Positions 1 through 5,311 of a DNA stretch of 5,311 bases are shown here, piece by piece; the stretch's first letter is position 1, and every line of letters starts with the position of its first letter. Origin of the DNA: Tardiphaga sp. (GTDB lineage: Bacteria > Pseudomonadota > Alphaproteobacteria > Rhizobiales > Xanthobacteraceae); NCBI GenBank assembly GCA_028290765.1, contig JAQGJF010000214.1, positions 1-5,311 on the forward strand. The letters run 5' to 3'. The position numbers and the translations under genes are program-made. The notes below the pieces were generated by a model. That model saw nothing but the letters and a program-made list of their open reading frames with translations. It searched no databases and was not told the origin of the DNA.

Positions 1-3
1 GTC

Positions 4-213
4 ATGGTGGACAAGCGAGCGATGCGCGAGGAGGCCGAGCGGCTGATCCGCGAAGCGATGGAGCGCAAGCCCATTGTCGTCAAACAGGGCGATACCCGCA
101 TCAACGCCACCTGCGGCAAATGCGGAGCGCCCAATCGCGTCTCCGCATCGAAAGGCGCGACCCGCGTCAAATTCGTCTGCAAGGAATGCGGACACAAGCA
201 AGAGACGCTTTAG
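4..213 (+). CDS. Small zinc-ribbon protein, function unknown
   Basis: Encodes 69 residues. The N-terminal third (about residues 4-22) is a charged, probably helical segment rich in Glu, Arg and Ala. The C-terminal half carries two Cys-X2-Cys knuckles, CGKC at 37-40 and CKEC at 59-62, spaced as in a zinc ribbon, with a short basic hairpin-like stretch between them. Such folds usually bind one zinc and often contact nucleic acid or a protein partner, but nothing here shows which. The start is uncertain: only three bases precede the ATG at 4, the frame stays open to the window edge, and M7 and M19 are alternatives. It converges on the binding-protein gene and is followed by a palindromic repeat and then a terminator. 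I do not recognise a named family. The paired CxxC motifs make a real gene likely despite its small size. Confidence 0.68.
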   Translation: MVDKRAMREEAERLIREAMERKPIVVKQGDTRINATCGKCGAPNRVSASKGATRVKFVCKECGHKQETL

Positions 214-232
214 CTAGTTCGGCGACCTCACC

Positions 233-317
233 CCGTCATTGCGAGCGAAGCGAAGCAATCCAGGAGCCAAAAGCAGGAACTGGATTGCTTCGTCGCAAGA
301 GCTCCTCGCAATGACGG
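233..317. repeat. Interspersed palindromic repeat (CGTCATTGCGAGCGAAG type)
   Basis: An imperfect inverted repeat. The outer arms CCGTCATTGCGAG (233-245) and CTCGCAATGACGG (305-317) are perfectly complementary over 13 bases. The inner arms CGAAGCAATCCAG (251-263) and CTGGATTGCTTCG (280-292) are also perfectly complementary over 13 bases. They are separated by an asymmetric internal loop (5 bases on the left, 12 on the right), and the apical loop is 16 bases (264-279). From general knowledge, this sequence resembles an intergenic palindromic element present in many copies in Bradyrhizobium, Rhodopseudomonas and other alphaproteobacteria. Translated, it gives the HCERSEAIQ peptide seen in many spurious small ORF annotations. 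It lies between convergent genes, a typical location. It is probably a non-autonomous repeat or a transcribed hairpin, not a gene. Confidence 0.9.
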
Positions 318-371
318 AGTTAGCTATCCCGATTCAGCCTGAAGCCATTCCGCTCCATCAAGACACGCCAT

Positions 372-407
372 GAGCCGCAGCGGTGACGAACCGCTGCGGC
401 TCTTTTT
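372..407 (+). terminator. Rho-independent terminator for + strand transcription
   Basis: A perfect 12-bp stem, GAGCCGCAGCGG (372-383) with CCGCTGCGGCTC (391-402), encloses a 7-base loop (384-390) and is followed directly by five T residues (403-407). The T-tract follows the hairpin on the + strand only, so it ends transcripts coming from the zinc-ribbon gene and through the palindromic repeat, before they run antisense into the binding-protein gene. Its last T is the first base of the reverse-complemented stop codon of that gene. Minus-strand transcripts would form the same hairpin right after their stop codon but without a following U-tract, so termination in that direction is possible but weaker. 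Confidence 0.85.
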
Positions 408-1393
408 CATTCTCCCTTGATGCCGGCGTCGGCAATCAGTCTGCCCCATTTGACGCTTTCGCTGCGGATGAACTCGGCGAATTTTTCCGGCGACGACGGT
501 GCCGGCTCGGCGCCGAGCACGCGGATCTTCTCGGCGGCGGCGGGATCCTTCAGCGCCTTCTGAAAGGCCGCGTTCAGCCTGGCGATGATGTCGGGCGGCG
601 TGCCGGCGGGCGCAACGAGGCCGAACCATCCGACCGACTCGAAGCCGCTCAGCCCGAGGTCGGCAAGCGGCGGCACGTCCGGCAGGAACGAGACGCGCTG
701 GGCCGCCGAGACGCCGAGCGCCTTCAGCTTGCCGTCGCGGATCAACTGCTGCGAGGCCGGGATGTCGAGCACGGCCAGCGGAATATGGCCGGCGAGGACG
801 TCGACCGCGGCCGGCGCGGTGCCGCGATAGGAAATCAGCTGGATCTTGACGTCCGCCTTCTGGGTGAACAGCGCAGAGGTGAGATGCATCGCCGTGCCGT
901 TGCCGCCGTGTCCCATCGACAATTCGCCGGGCCGCGATTTGGCGGCGGCGATCAATTCGGCGACCGAGGAGACGTTGGCCTGCGGCGACGCCACCAGCAC
1001 GAACGGGATCTCGGCGAGCATGGTGATCGGCGCCAGGTCCTTTAACGGATCGAACGTCATCGCCGCGCGATTGAGATGCGGATTGACCGTCAGCACGCCG
1101 GCCGCGGCGACCCCGATGGTGTAGCCGTCGGCAGCGGCCTGGGCCACGGCGCCGATACCGATATTGCCGCCGGCGCCGGACCGGTTCTCGATCACGATGG
1201 TCTGGTGCAGGTCTTCCGCCAGCAGCGGCTGCAAGGCGCGAATGACGATGTCGGCGCTGCCGCCGGGCGGAAAGGTCACGATGATCTTGATCGGCTGGTC
1301 GGGATAGGCGAGCGCCTCGCCGGGTACGAGCCACGGCAGGAAAATCGATGCGACCAATATCCAGAGCGCTATTTGCCTGATCGAGCGAAGCAT
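407..1393 (-). CDS. TctC/Bug-family periplasmic substrate-binding protein
   Basis: A 328-residue protein, the usual length for solute receptors of tripartite tricarboxylate transporters (TctC, Bug family). Residues 1-29 form a Sec signal peptide: a basic start (MLRSIRQ), a hydrophobic core around 8-23, and an ALA cleavage site before Y30. The mature protein opens with YPDQPIKIIVTFPPGGSAD (30-48), the family hallmark, whose PPGGSAD loop lines the ligand pocket. ENRSGAGGNIG (69-79) followed by the ADGYT segment (88-92) is the second hallmark. Known members bind carboxylates or amino acids in the periplasm and deliver them to a TctA/TctB permease. No permease gene is visible here, and orphan receptors are common in this family. 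The ligand cannot be predicted. A Shine-Dalgarno site supports the ATG. The gene is divergent from the monooxygenase gene with a 41-base gap, so it may share its control. Confidence 0.93.
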   Translation of the reverse strand: MLRSIRQIALWILVASIFLPWLVPGEALAYPDQPIKIIVTFPPGGSADIVIRALQPLLAEDLHQTIVIENRSGAGGNIGIGAVAQAAADGYTIGVAAAGVLTVNPHLNRAAMTFDPLKDLAPITMLAEIPFVLVASPQANVSSVAELIAAAKSRPGELSMGHGGNGTAMHLTSALFTQKADVKIQLISYRGTAPAAVDVLAGHIPLAVLDIPASQQLIRDGKLKALGVSAAQRVSFLPDVPPLADLGLSGFESVGWFGLVAPAGTPPDIIARLNAAFQKALKDPAAAEKIRVLGAEPAPSSPEKFAEFIRSESVKWGRLIADAGIKGE

Positions 1394-1434
1394 CTATTCT
1401 CCCCCAAATATTTTCTTATCTGTGAGATGCGATT
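1394..1434. promoter_or_regulatory. Short divergent promoter region
   Basis: Only 41 bases separate the start codons of the minus-strand binding-protein gene and the + strand monooxygenase gene. The stretch is clearly richer in A and T than its surroundings (AAATATTTTCTTAT at 1406-1419). There is no room for two complete promoters, so at least one -35 region must lie inside a coding sequence. A possible sigma-70-like pair for the + strand is TTGCCT (1373-1378) with TATTCT (1395-1400) and a 16-base spacer, which places the -35 inside the binding-protein gene. This promoter assignment is a guess by eye. No regulator gene is present in the window. Confidence 0.4.
1398..1405 (-). promoter_or_regulatory. 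Ribosome binding site of the TctC-type gene
   Basis: On the minus strand the sequence reads GGGGGAGA, then four bases, then the ATG of the binding-protein gene. The purine-rich core at this spacing supports that start codon, as does the signal peptide that follows. Confidence 0.75.
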
Positions 1435-3123
1435 ATGCACGATCACCATACCGCGACAAGCAAGTCGATCAAGACACGCGTGCTTGTTGTCGGCGCGGGA
1501 CCGGTGGGCCTCACGCTGGCGCTTGATCTGGCGTCGCGCGGCATTCCCGTTGTGATCGTCGAAACGCGGTCCCCCGGCGAACCGCCGAACGTGAAATGCA
1601 ATCACGTATCGTCGCGCTCCATGGAAATCTTCCGGCGGCTGGGTGTCGCGCAAAAACTGCGCGACGCCGGCCTGCCGGCGGATTATCCCAATGATTGCGC
1701 CTATCGGACCACGACGACGGGCATCGAGCTGTCGCGGATTCCGATTCCGTGCCGGCGCGATCGCTATACGGCGTCGGAGGGGCCGGACACCGACTGGCCG
1801 ACCGCCGAGCCGCCGCATCGCATCAATCAGATCTACATGGAGCCGGTGCTGTTCGAACATGCCGCCGGCATCGCGCATCTGACGATCCTCAATCGAACCG
1901 CGTTCGAAGAATTCGAAGAGCGCGGCGACGGTATCATAGCTATGGTTCGAAACCTCGACACCGACGCCACCTTGACGATCGAGGCCGATTTCCTCGTCGG
2001 CTGCGACGGCGCCCGTTCCGCGGTTCGCCGCGCGATCGGCGCCGCGCTGCAGGGCACGCCGGTGATCCAGCGTGTCCAGTCGACCTATATCCGGGCGCCA
2101 CAACTGCTCGACCTGATGGGCCCGCCGGCCTGGATGACGCTGTCGCTCAACCCACGGCGCTGCGGAACGGTGGTCGCCATCGACGGCCGCGAAACCTGGC
2201 TGGTCCACAACCATCTCAACAAGGAAGACGAGACCTTCGAATCGGTCGATCGCGACTGGTCGATCCGCGCCATTCTCGGCGTCGGTCCTGATTTCCACTA
2301 CGACATCCTGAGCAAGGAAGACTGGGTCGGCCGCCGGCTGGTGTCGAACCGGTTTCGAAAGGGGCGGGCCTTCATCTGCGGCGACGCCGCGCATCTTTGG
2401 ATCCCCTATGCCGGCTATGGCATGAACGCCGGCATCGCCGACGCCACCAACCTCGCCTGGTTGCTGGCCGCGGCTCTGCAAGGCTGGGCCGACCCGGCCA
2501 TCCTGGATGCCTATGAAGCGGAGCGCCTGCCGATCACCGATCAGGTCTCTCGCTTCGCCATGGACATGGCCCGCAAGGTCCTGGGGCAACGGCGCGCCGT
2601 TCCCGACGAGATCGAAATGGAGGGCCCGGAGGGCGACGCGGTTCGCCAGCGGGTCGGGCAGGCGGCCTATGACCTCAACGTGGAGCAATATTGCTGTGGC
2701 GGCCTCAACTTCGGCTACTTCTACGATTCCTCGCCGATCATCGTTTACGACGGCGAAAGCCAGCCTTCTTATACGATGGCGGATTTCACCCCCTCGACGG
2801 CGCCGGGTTGCCGGGTGCCGTTCTGCGAGTTGCCGGACGGCCGGCCGATCTACGATGCCTTTGGCCCGGGGTATACGCTGCTGCGAGGCGACCCGGACGT
2901 TGCTGTCGCGGCGTTCGTCGATGCCATGCGCGGTGCCGGTGTCCCCCTTGAGGTTGTCGATGTGCCGATACGCGACCAGGAGCCTTACGATCGGAAGCTG
3001 ATACTGGTGCGGACCGACCAGCATGTCGTCTGGCGCGGCGATGCCATCCCGGATCGACCGGAAGATTTGATCGATACGCTGCGCGGCAGGGCGCGAAACG
3101 TGATGAACCGGGCCGCGGCCTGA
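1435..3123 (+). CDS. FAD-dependent aromatic-hydroxylase-type monooxygenase
   Basis: A 562-residue class A flavoprotein monooxygenase of the PheA/TfdB/MhpA type. These enzymes use NAD(P)H and O2 to hydroxylate aromatic or related substrates in the cytoplasm. The FAD-binding Rossmann motif is VVGAGPVG (18-25), with E43 at the end of the second strand as the expected ribose ligand. The DG motif is DFLVGCDGARSAVR (185-198). The second FAD motif is GDAAHLWIPYAGYGMN (316-331), followed by DATNLAW (336-342). Residues from about 455 to 557 look like the thioredoxin-like C-terminal domain of phenol hydroxylase relatives, ending in LILVRTDQHVVWR (522-534). The ATG is preceded only by a weak GAG at 1424-1426, but the Rossmann fold begins at residue 15, so no later start is reasonable. 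It leads a likely operon with the amidohydrolase and BKACE genes. The substrate is unknown; a quinone, polyketide or phenolic acid are all possible. Confidence 0.93.
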   Translation: MHDHHTATSKSIKTRVLVVGAGPVGLTLALDLASRGIPVVIVETRSPGEPPNVKCNHVSSRSMEIFRRLGVAQKLRDAGLPADYPNDCAYRTTTTGIELSRIPIPCRRDRYTASEGPDTDWPTAEPPHRINQIYMEPVLFEHAAGIAHLTILNRTAFEEFEERGDGIIAMVRNLDTDATLTIEADFLVGCDGARSAVRRAIGAALQGTPVIQRVQSTYIRAPQLLDLMGPPAWMTLSLNPRRCGTVVAIDGRETWLVHNHLNKEDETFESVDRDWSIRAILGVGPDFHYDILSKEDWVGRRLVSNRFRKGRAFICGDAAHLWIPYAGYGMNAGIADATNLAWLLAAALQGWADPAILDAYEAERLPITDQVSRFAMDMARKVLGQRRAVPDEIEMEGPEGDAVRQRVGQAAYDLNVEQYCCGGLNFGYFYDSSPIIVYDGESQPSYTMADFTPSTAPGCRVPFCELPDGRPIYDAFGPGYTLLRGDPDVAVAAFVDAMRGAGVPLEVVDVPIRDQEPYDRKLILVRTDQHVVWRGDAIPDRPEDLIDTLRGRARNVMNRAAA

Positions 3124-3213
3124 CGGAAGCGACCGCACAGCGGAACGCACGGAAAGACCGCTTGAACAAATAGCCGGGCCATATACGGTGCGCGAATAAT
3201 CAAGAACAAAACC

Positions 3214-3219
3214 GGGGGA
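3214..3219 (+). promoter_or_regulatory. Ribosome binding site supporting a TTG start
   Basis: GGGGGA lies four bases before TTG at 3224. It decides the start of the amidohydrolase: no ATG occurs in frame until residue 68 (the Met of QDMQKL), and only the TTG start keeps the signal peptide. Confidence 0.7.
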
Positions 3220-3223
3220 AACA

Positions 3224-4915
3224 TTGCCGCGGACCACACCCATTTCGTTCGGCGCAGCCGCGCTGTTGATCCTTGGCCAGGCGCTGTCTGCAGGGGTCGC
3301 GCAGGCCCAGGTCGCCGACACGGTGCTGTTCAACGGCAAGGTCCTCACCGTCGACCAGGATTTTTCGGTCCGGGAGGCGCTGGCCATCGATCATGGCAGC
3401 GTGCTGGCGACCGGTACGTCGCAGGACATGCAAAAGCTCGCCGGCGCCAATGCGCGCCTGATCGATCTCGGCGGCCGCACCGTTATCCCTGGACTGACCG
3501 ACGGCCATATCCACGGTGTCCGCGCCGCGGCGACCTTTGGCGCCGAAGTCAACTGGATCGGCGTCCCGACGCTCAAGCAGGCCCTCGAAAAAATCCGTCA
3601 GGCGGCGCAAACCCAGAAACCGGGGTCCTGGATTATCGTCGCCGGCGGCTGGACCGAGGAGCAATTCGAGGAAAAGCGGCGGCCGAATCCGGCGGAGATA
3701 TTGCAGGCCGCGCCGGACCATCCGGTCTACATCCAGCATCTGTACGATTGGCTGCTGCTTTCGCCGAAGGCGATGGAGATCCTCAACATCCGCGAGGATG
3801 TCGACGTCGTGCCCGGCGGCAAACTGGAGCGCGGCGCCGACCAGAAACCGACCGGAATCGTCATCGGCAACGGCAACACGCTGCTGAAGATCTTCGACAA
3901 GGTGCCGCGTCCCGATCTGGACGAGCAGGTCGACGGTTCGCGAAAGTTCTTTCGCGAGATGAACAGCCTCGGCATCACCGGCATTGTCGATGGCGGCGGC
4001 GTCAGCATGTATCCGGCGAACTACCAGGCGCTGTTCAAGCTGTGGCGCGACCGCCAATTGACGGTGCGGGTCGCCTATCATCTGTGCGCGCCGAAACCCG
4101 GCTCGGAGCTCGCGGACCTGCAAAACCTCACCCAGTTGCTGCCGCAGAATTTCGGCGACGACATGCTGCACTTCAACGGGCCGGGCGAGATCCTGATCTG
4201 GGCCGACTGGACCGACGGCGACATCACGCCGGACGGCAAGGCCAAGCTGCTCGACCTGCTGAAATGGGCGGCGTCGAAGCGCTATACCATTCAGCTGCAC
4301 TGGAATCCCGATCGCACCGTCAACAACCTGCTCGACGTCGTCGAGGAGATCAGCAAGGACAATCCGGTCCGCGACCTGCGCTGGACGGTGCTGCATCTCT
4401 ATAACGCGTCCGAGGATAATCTGGCGCGGATCAAGAAACTCGGATTGATCTGGGGCGTCCAGGACGGGCTTTATTTCGGCGGCGAGCGGTTGCAGAAGGA
4501 GGTCGGCGTCGAGGCGGCGCGGAGCCTGCCGCGCATCGCAACGGCGTTGCGCATGGGCATCATGGTCACCGGCGGCACCGATGCGCACCGCGTCTCGTCC
4601 TACAATCCGTTCGTGTCGCTGCAATGGTATCTCGACGGCACCACCATCGGCGGCACCGTCACGCGCGGCAATGAGGAGGCGCCGACCCGCCGGCAGGCGC
4701 TCGAAATGTACACCAAAAACTCGGCGTTCGAGGCCAACGAGGACGACCGGCGCGGCACACTCGAGCCCGGCAAGCTCGCCGATCTGGCGGTGCTGTCGGC
4801 GGATTACACGACCGTGCCGGTCAAGGACGTCGGCAAGATCAGATCAATGCTGACCATGGTCGGCGGCAAGGTGGTGTTTGCCGACGGTCCTTTCGCCTCA
4901 TTCGAGGCGAAATAA
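3224..4915 (+). CDS. Exported amidohydrolase, YtcJ-like (Amidohydro_3)
   Basis: A 563-residue metal-dependent hydrolase starting with TTG. Residues 1-28 are a signal peptide: PRT, a hydrophobic core about 7-25, and AQA before Q29, so the enzyme is likely periplasmic. The mature part begins with the small beta-domain (ADTVLFNGKVLTVDQ, 31-45) typical of YtcJ-like proteins. The metal site begins with GLTDGHIHG (H95, H97); further likely ligands are H359 (LHW), H391 (VLHLYN) and D453 (GGTDAHR). The C-terminus returns to the beta-domain with LEPGKLADLAVLSADY. The family includes N-substituted formamide deformylases and many enzymes of unknown substrate that hydrolyse amide, ester or cyclic bonds. 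The second and third His motifs differ from the commoner H-x-x-GD and EH patterns as I recall them, suggesting a distinct subgroup. It follows the monooxygenase by 100 bases and precedes the BKACE gene by 48, with no clear terminator on either side. Confidence 0.92.
   Translation: MPRTTPISFGAAALLILGQALSAGVAQAQVADTVLFNGKVLTVDQDFSVREALAIDHGSVLATGTSQDMQKLAGANARLIDLGGRTVIPGLTDGHIHGVRAAATFGAEVNWIGVPTLKQALEKIRQAAQTQKPGSWIIVAGGWTEEQFEEKRRPNPAEILQAAPDHPVYIQHLYDWLLLSPKAMEILNIREDVDVVPGGKLERGADQKPTGIVIGNGNTLLKIFDKVPRPDLDEQVDGSRKFFREMNSLGITGIVDGGGVSMYPANYQALFKLWRDRQLTVRVAYHLCAPKPGSELADLQNLTQLLPQNFGDDMLHFNGPGEILIWADWTDGDITPDGKAKLLDLLKWAASKRYTIQLHWNPDRTVNNLLDVVEEISKDNPVRDLRWTVLHLYNASEDNLARIKKLGLIWGVQDGLYFGGERLQKEVGVEAARSLPRIATALRMGIMVTGGTDAHRVSSYNPFVSLQWYLDGTTIGGTVTRGNEEAPTRRQALEMYTKNSAFEANEDDRRGTLEPGKLADLAVLSADYTTVPVKDVGKIRSMLTMVGGKVVFADGPFASFEAK
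4891..4912 (+). other. Hairpin over the end of the amidohydrolase gene
   Basis: TTTCGCCTC (4891-4899) and GAGGCGAAA (4904-4912) form a perfect 9-bp stem with a 4-base ATTC loop, ending right before the TAA stop. It is not followed by a run of T, so it is not a standard intrinsic terminator. It could shield the upstream message from 3' decay, cause partial termination before the BKACE gene, or be coincidental. Confidence 0.5.
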
Positions 4916-4951
4916 TCCATTCATTCCTGTCGATTTGGTTCAAGACCCTGT

Positions 4952-4957
4952 GGAGGT
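4952..4957 (+). promoter_or_regulatory. Strong ribosome binding site for the BKACE gene
   Basis: GGAGGT, a near-perfect Shine-Dalgarno sequence, sits six bases before the GTG at 4964 and fixes that start. It is the best ribosome binding site in the window, suggesting that this gene is well translated independently of the upstream gene. Confidence 0.85.
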
Positions 4958-4963
4958 AAGACT

Positions 4964-5311
4964 GTGGCTAGCAAACGCAAAGTTGTGATTACGTGCGCCG
5001 TGACCGGAGCTATTCATACGCCCTCGATGTCGCCGCATCTGCCGATCACGCCCGATGAAATCATCGCCGGCGCGCTCGGCGCCGCCGAGGCCGGCGCCGC
5101 CGTGATTCATCTGCATGCCCGCGATCCGCAGAACGGCCGGCCGGACCAGACTCCGGAAGGCTTCGGCCGCTTCCTGTCGCGGATCAAGCAGCAGACCAAT
5201 GCCGCGATCAACATCACCACCGGCGGCAGCCCGTTCATGAAGGTGGAAGAGCGGGTCAAGCCGGCCGAATTCTTCAAGCCGGAAGTGGCTTCGCTGAATA
5301 TGGGCTCGATC
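4964..5311 (+). CDS. Beta-keto acid cleavage enzyme (BKACE, DUF849), 5' part
   Basis: The first 116 codons of a gene that starts with GTG and continues past the right edge without a stop. Family members are about 270-310 residues, so well over half is missing. Motifs seen: VVITCAVTGAIHTP (7-20), LPITPDEI (26-33), AGAAVIHLHARDP (43-55) and NITTGG (83-88). By comparison with the characterised 3-keto-5-aminohexanoate cleavage enzyme (Kce), H49 and H51 of HLHARD are two zinc ligands. The family joins a beta-keto acid to acetyl-CoA, giving acetoacetate and a new acyl-CoA, in the cytoplasm. Members differ in substrate, and the specificity residues lie mostly in the missing part, so I give no symbol. 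The position after the monooxygenase and amidohydrolase suggests a late step of the same catabolic route. Confidence 0.93.
   Translation, partial: MASKRKVVITCAVTGAIHTPSMSPHLPITPDEIIAGALGAAEAGAAVIHLHARDPQNGRPDQTPEGFGRFLSRIKQQTNAAINITTGGSPFMKVEERVKPAEFFKPEVASLNMGSI

Noticed and set aside
120..314. A 64-codon + strand ORF overlapping the zinc-ribbon gene and the repeat
   Set aside because: Its C-terminal half is the translation of the palindromic repeat (HCERSEAIQ), a well-known source of false small proteins, and its start lies inside the zinc-ribbon gene in another frame.
383..1045. A 220-codon + strand ORF antisense to the receptor gene
   Set aside because: It begins next to the terminator stem, has no ribosome binding site or recognisable domain, and mirrors the receptor gene's codon structure.
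324..1334. A 336-codon minus-strand ORF in another frame of the receptor gene
   Set aside because: Its composition is Arg-rich shadow sequence. The overlapping frame at 407-1393 has the signal peptide and TctC hallmarks.
1390..1430. Inverted repeat GCATCT (1390-1395) / AGATGC (1425-1430) around the divergent gap
   Set aside because: Six-base arms 29 bases apart that include a start codon are easily expected by chance; not enough to call an operator.
3162..3189. Possible promoter TTGAAC (3162-3167) / TACGGT (3184-3189) before the amidohydrolase gene
   Set aside because: The spacer is 16 bases but the -10 match is poor; insufficient to claim an internal promoter.
1369..3387. A 672-codon minus-strand ORF opposite the monooxygenase gene
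   Set aside because: It is rich in Arg and Asp with no recognisable domain. It is a frame shadow of GC-rich coding DNA, and the + strand frame has all the FAD motifs.
3200..4624. A 474-codon minus-strand ORF opposite the amidohydrolase gene
   Set aside because: It has no known motifs and low-complexity R/D/Q-rich composition, and the opposite strand encodes a full metal-site and signal-peptide protein.
1..5311. Search for CRISPR arrays, tRNA or rRNA genes, insertion-sequence ends and defence genes
   Set aside because: No regular direct repeats, tRNA-like cloverleaf, transposase motifs or defence domains were seen by eye; the window reads as metabolic genes plus one palindromic repeat.

Overview
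The window is GC-rich DNA whose codon use, gene families and a scattered palindromic repeat fit a soil alphaproteobacterium of the Bradyrhizobium/Rhodopseudomonas type. The genus is inferred from general knowledge of the repeat and of the abundance of TctC-type binding proteins in these bacteria; no marker gene is present to prove it.

Layout from left to right: (1) a small zinc-ribbon protein on the + strand (4-213); (2) a 193-base convergent intergenic stretch with a long palindromic repeat (233-317) and a strong intrinsic terminator that acts on + strand transcripts (372-407); (3) a minus-strand TctC/Bug-type periplasmic substrate-binding protein (407-1393); (4) a 41-base divergent gap; (5) a + strand FAD-dependent aromatic-hydroxylase-type monooxygenase (1435-3123); (6) a + strand amidohydrolase of the YtcJ-like group with an export signal and a TTG start (3224-4915); (7) the first 116 codons of a beta-keto acid cleavage enzyme (BKACE, DUF849), with a GTG start and an excellent Shine-Dalgarno site, running off the right edge (4964-5311).

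The last three genes point the same way with gaps of 100 and 48 bases and no convincing terminator between them, so they probably form the start of a catabolic operon. The divergently transcribed binding protein plausibly captures the substrate or a breakdown product. A reasonable reading is that the amidohydrolase cuts an amide, ester or ring bond in the periplasm, the binding protein passes a carboxylate to a membrane permease encoded elsewhere, the flavin monooxygenase oxygenates it in the cytoplasm, and the BKACE enzyme converts a beta-keto acid with acetyl-CoA to acetoacetate and a new acyl-CoA. The gene families are well supported; the pathway and its substrate are inference. No RNA genes, insertion sequences, CRISPR arrays or defence genes were seen.
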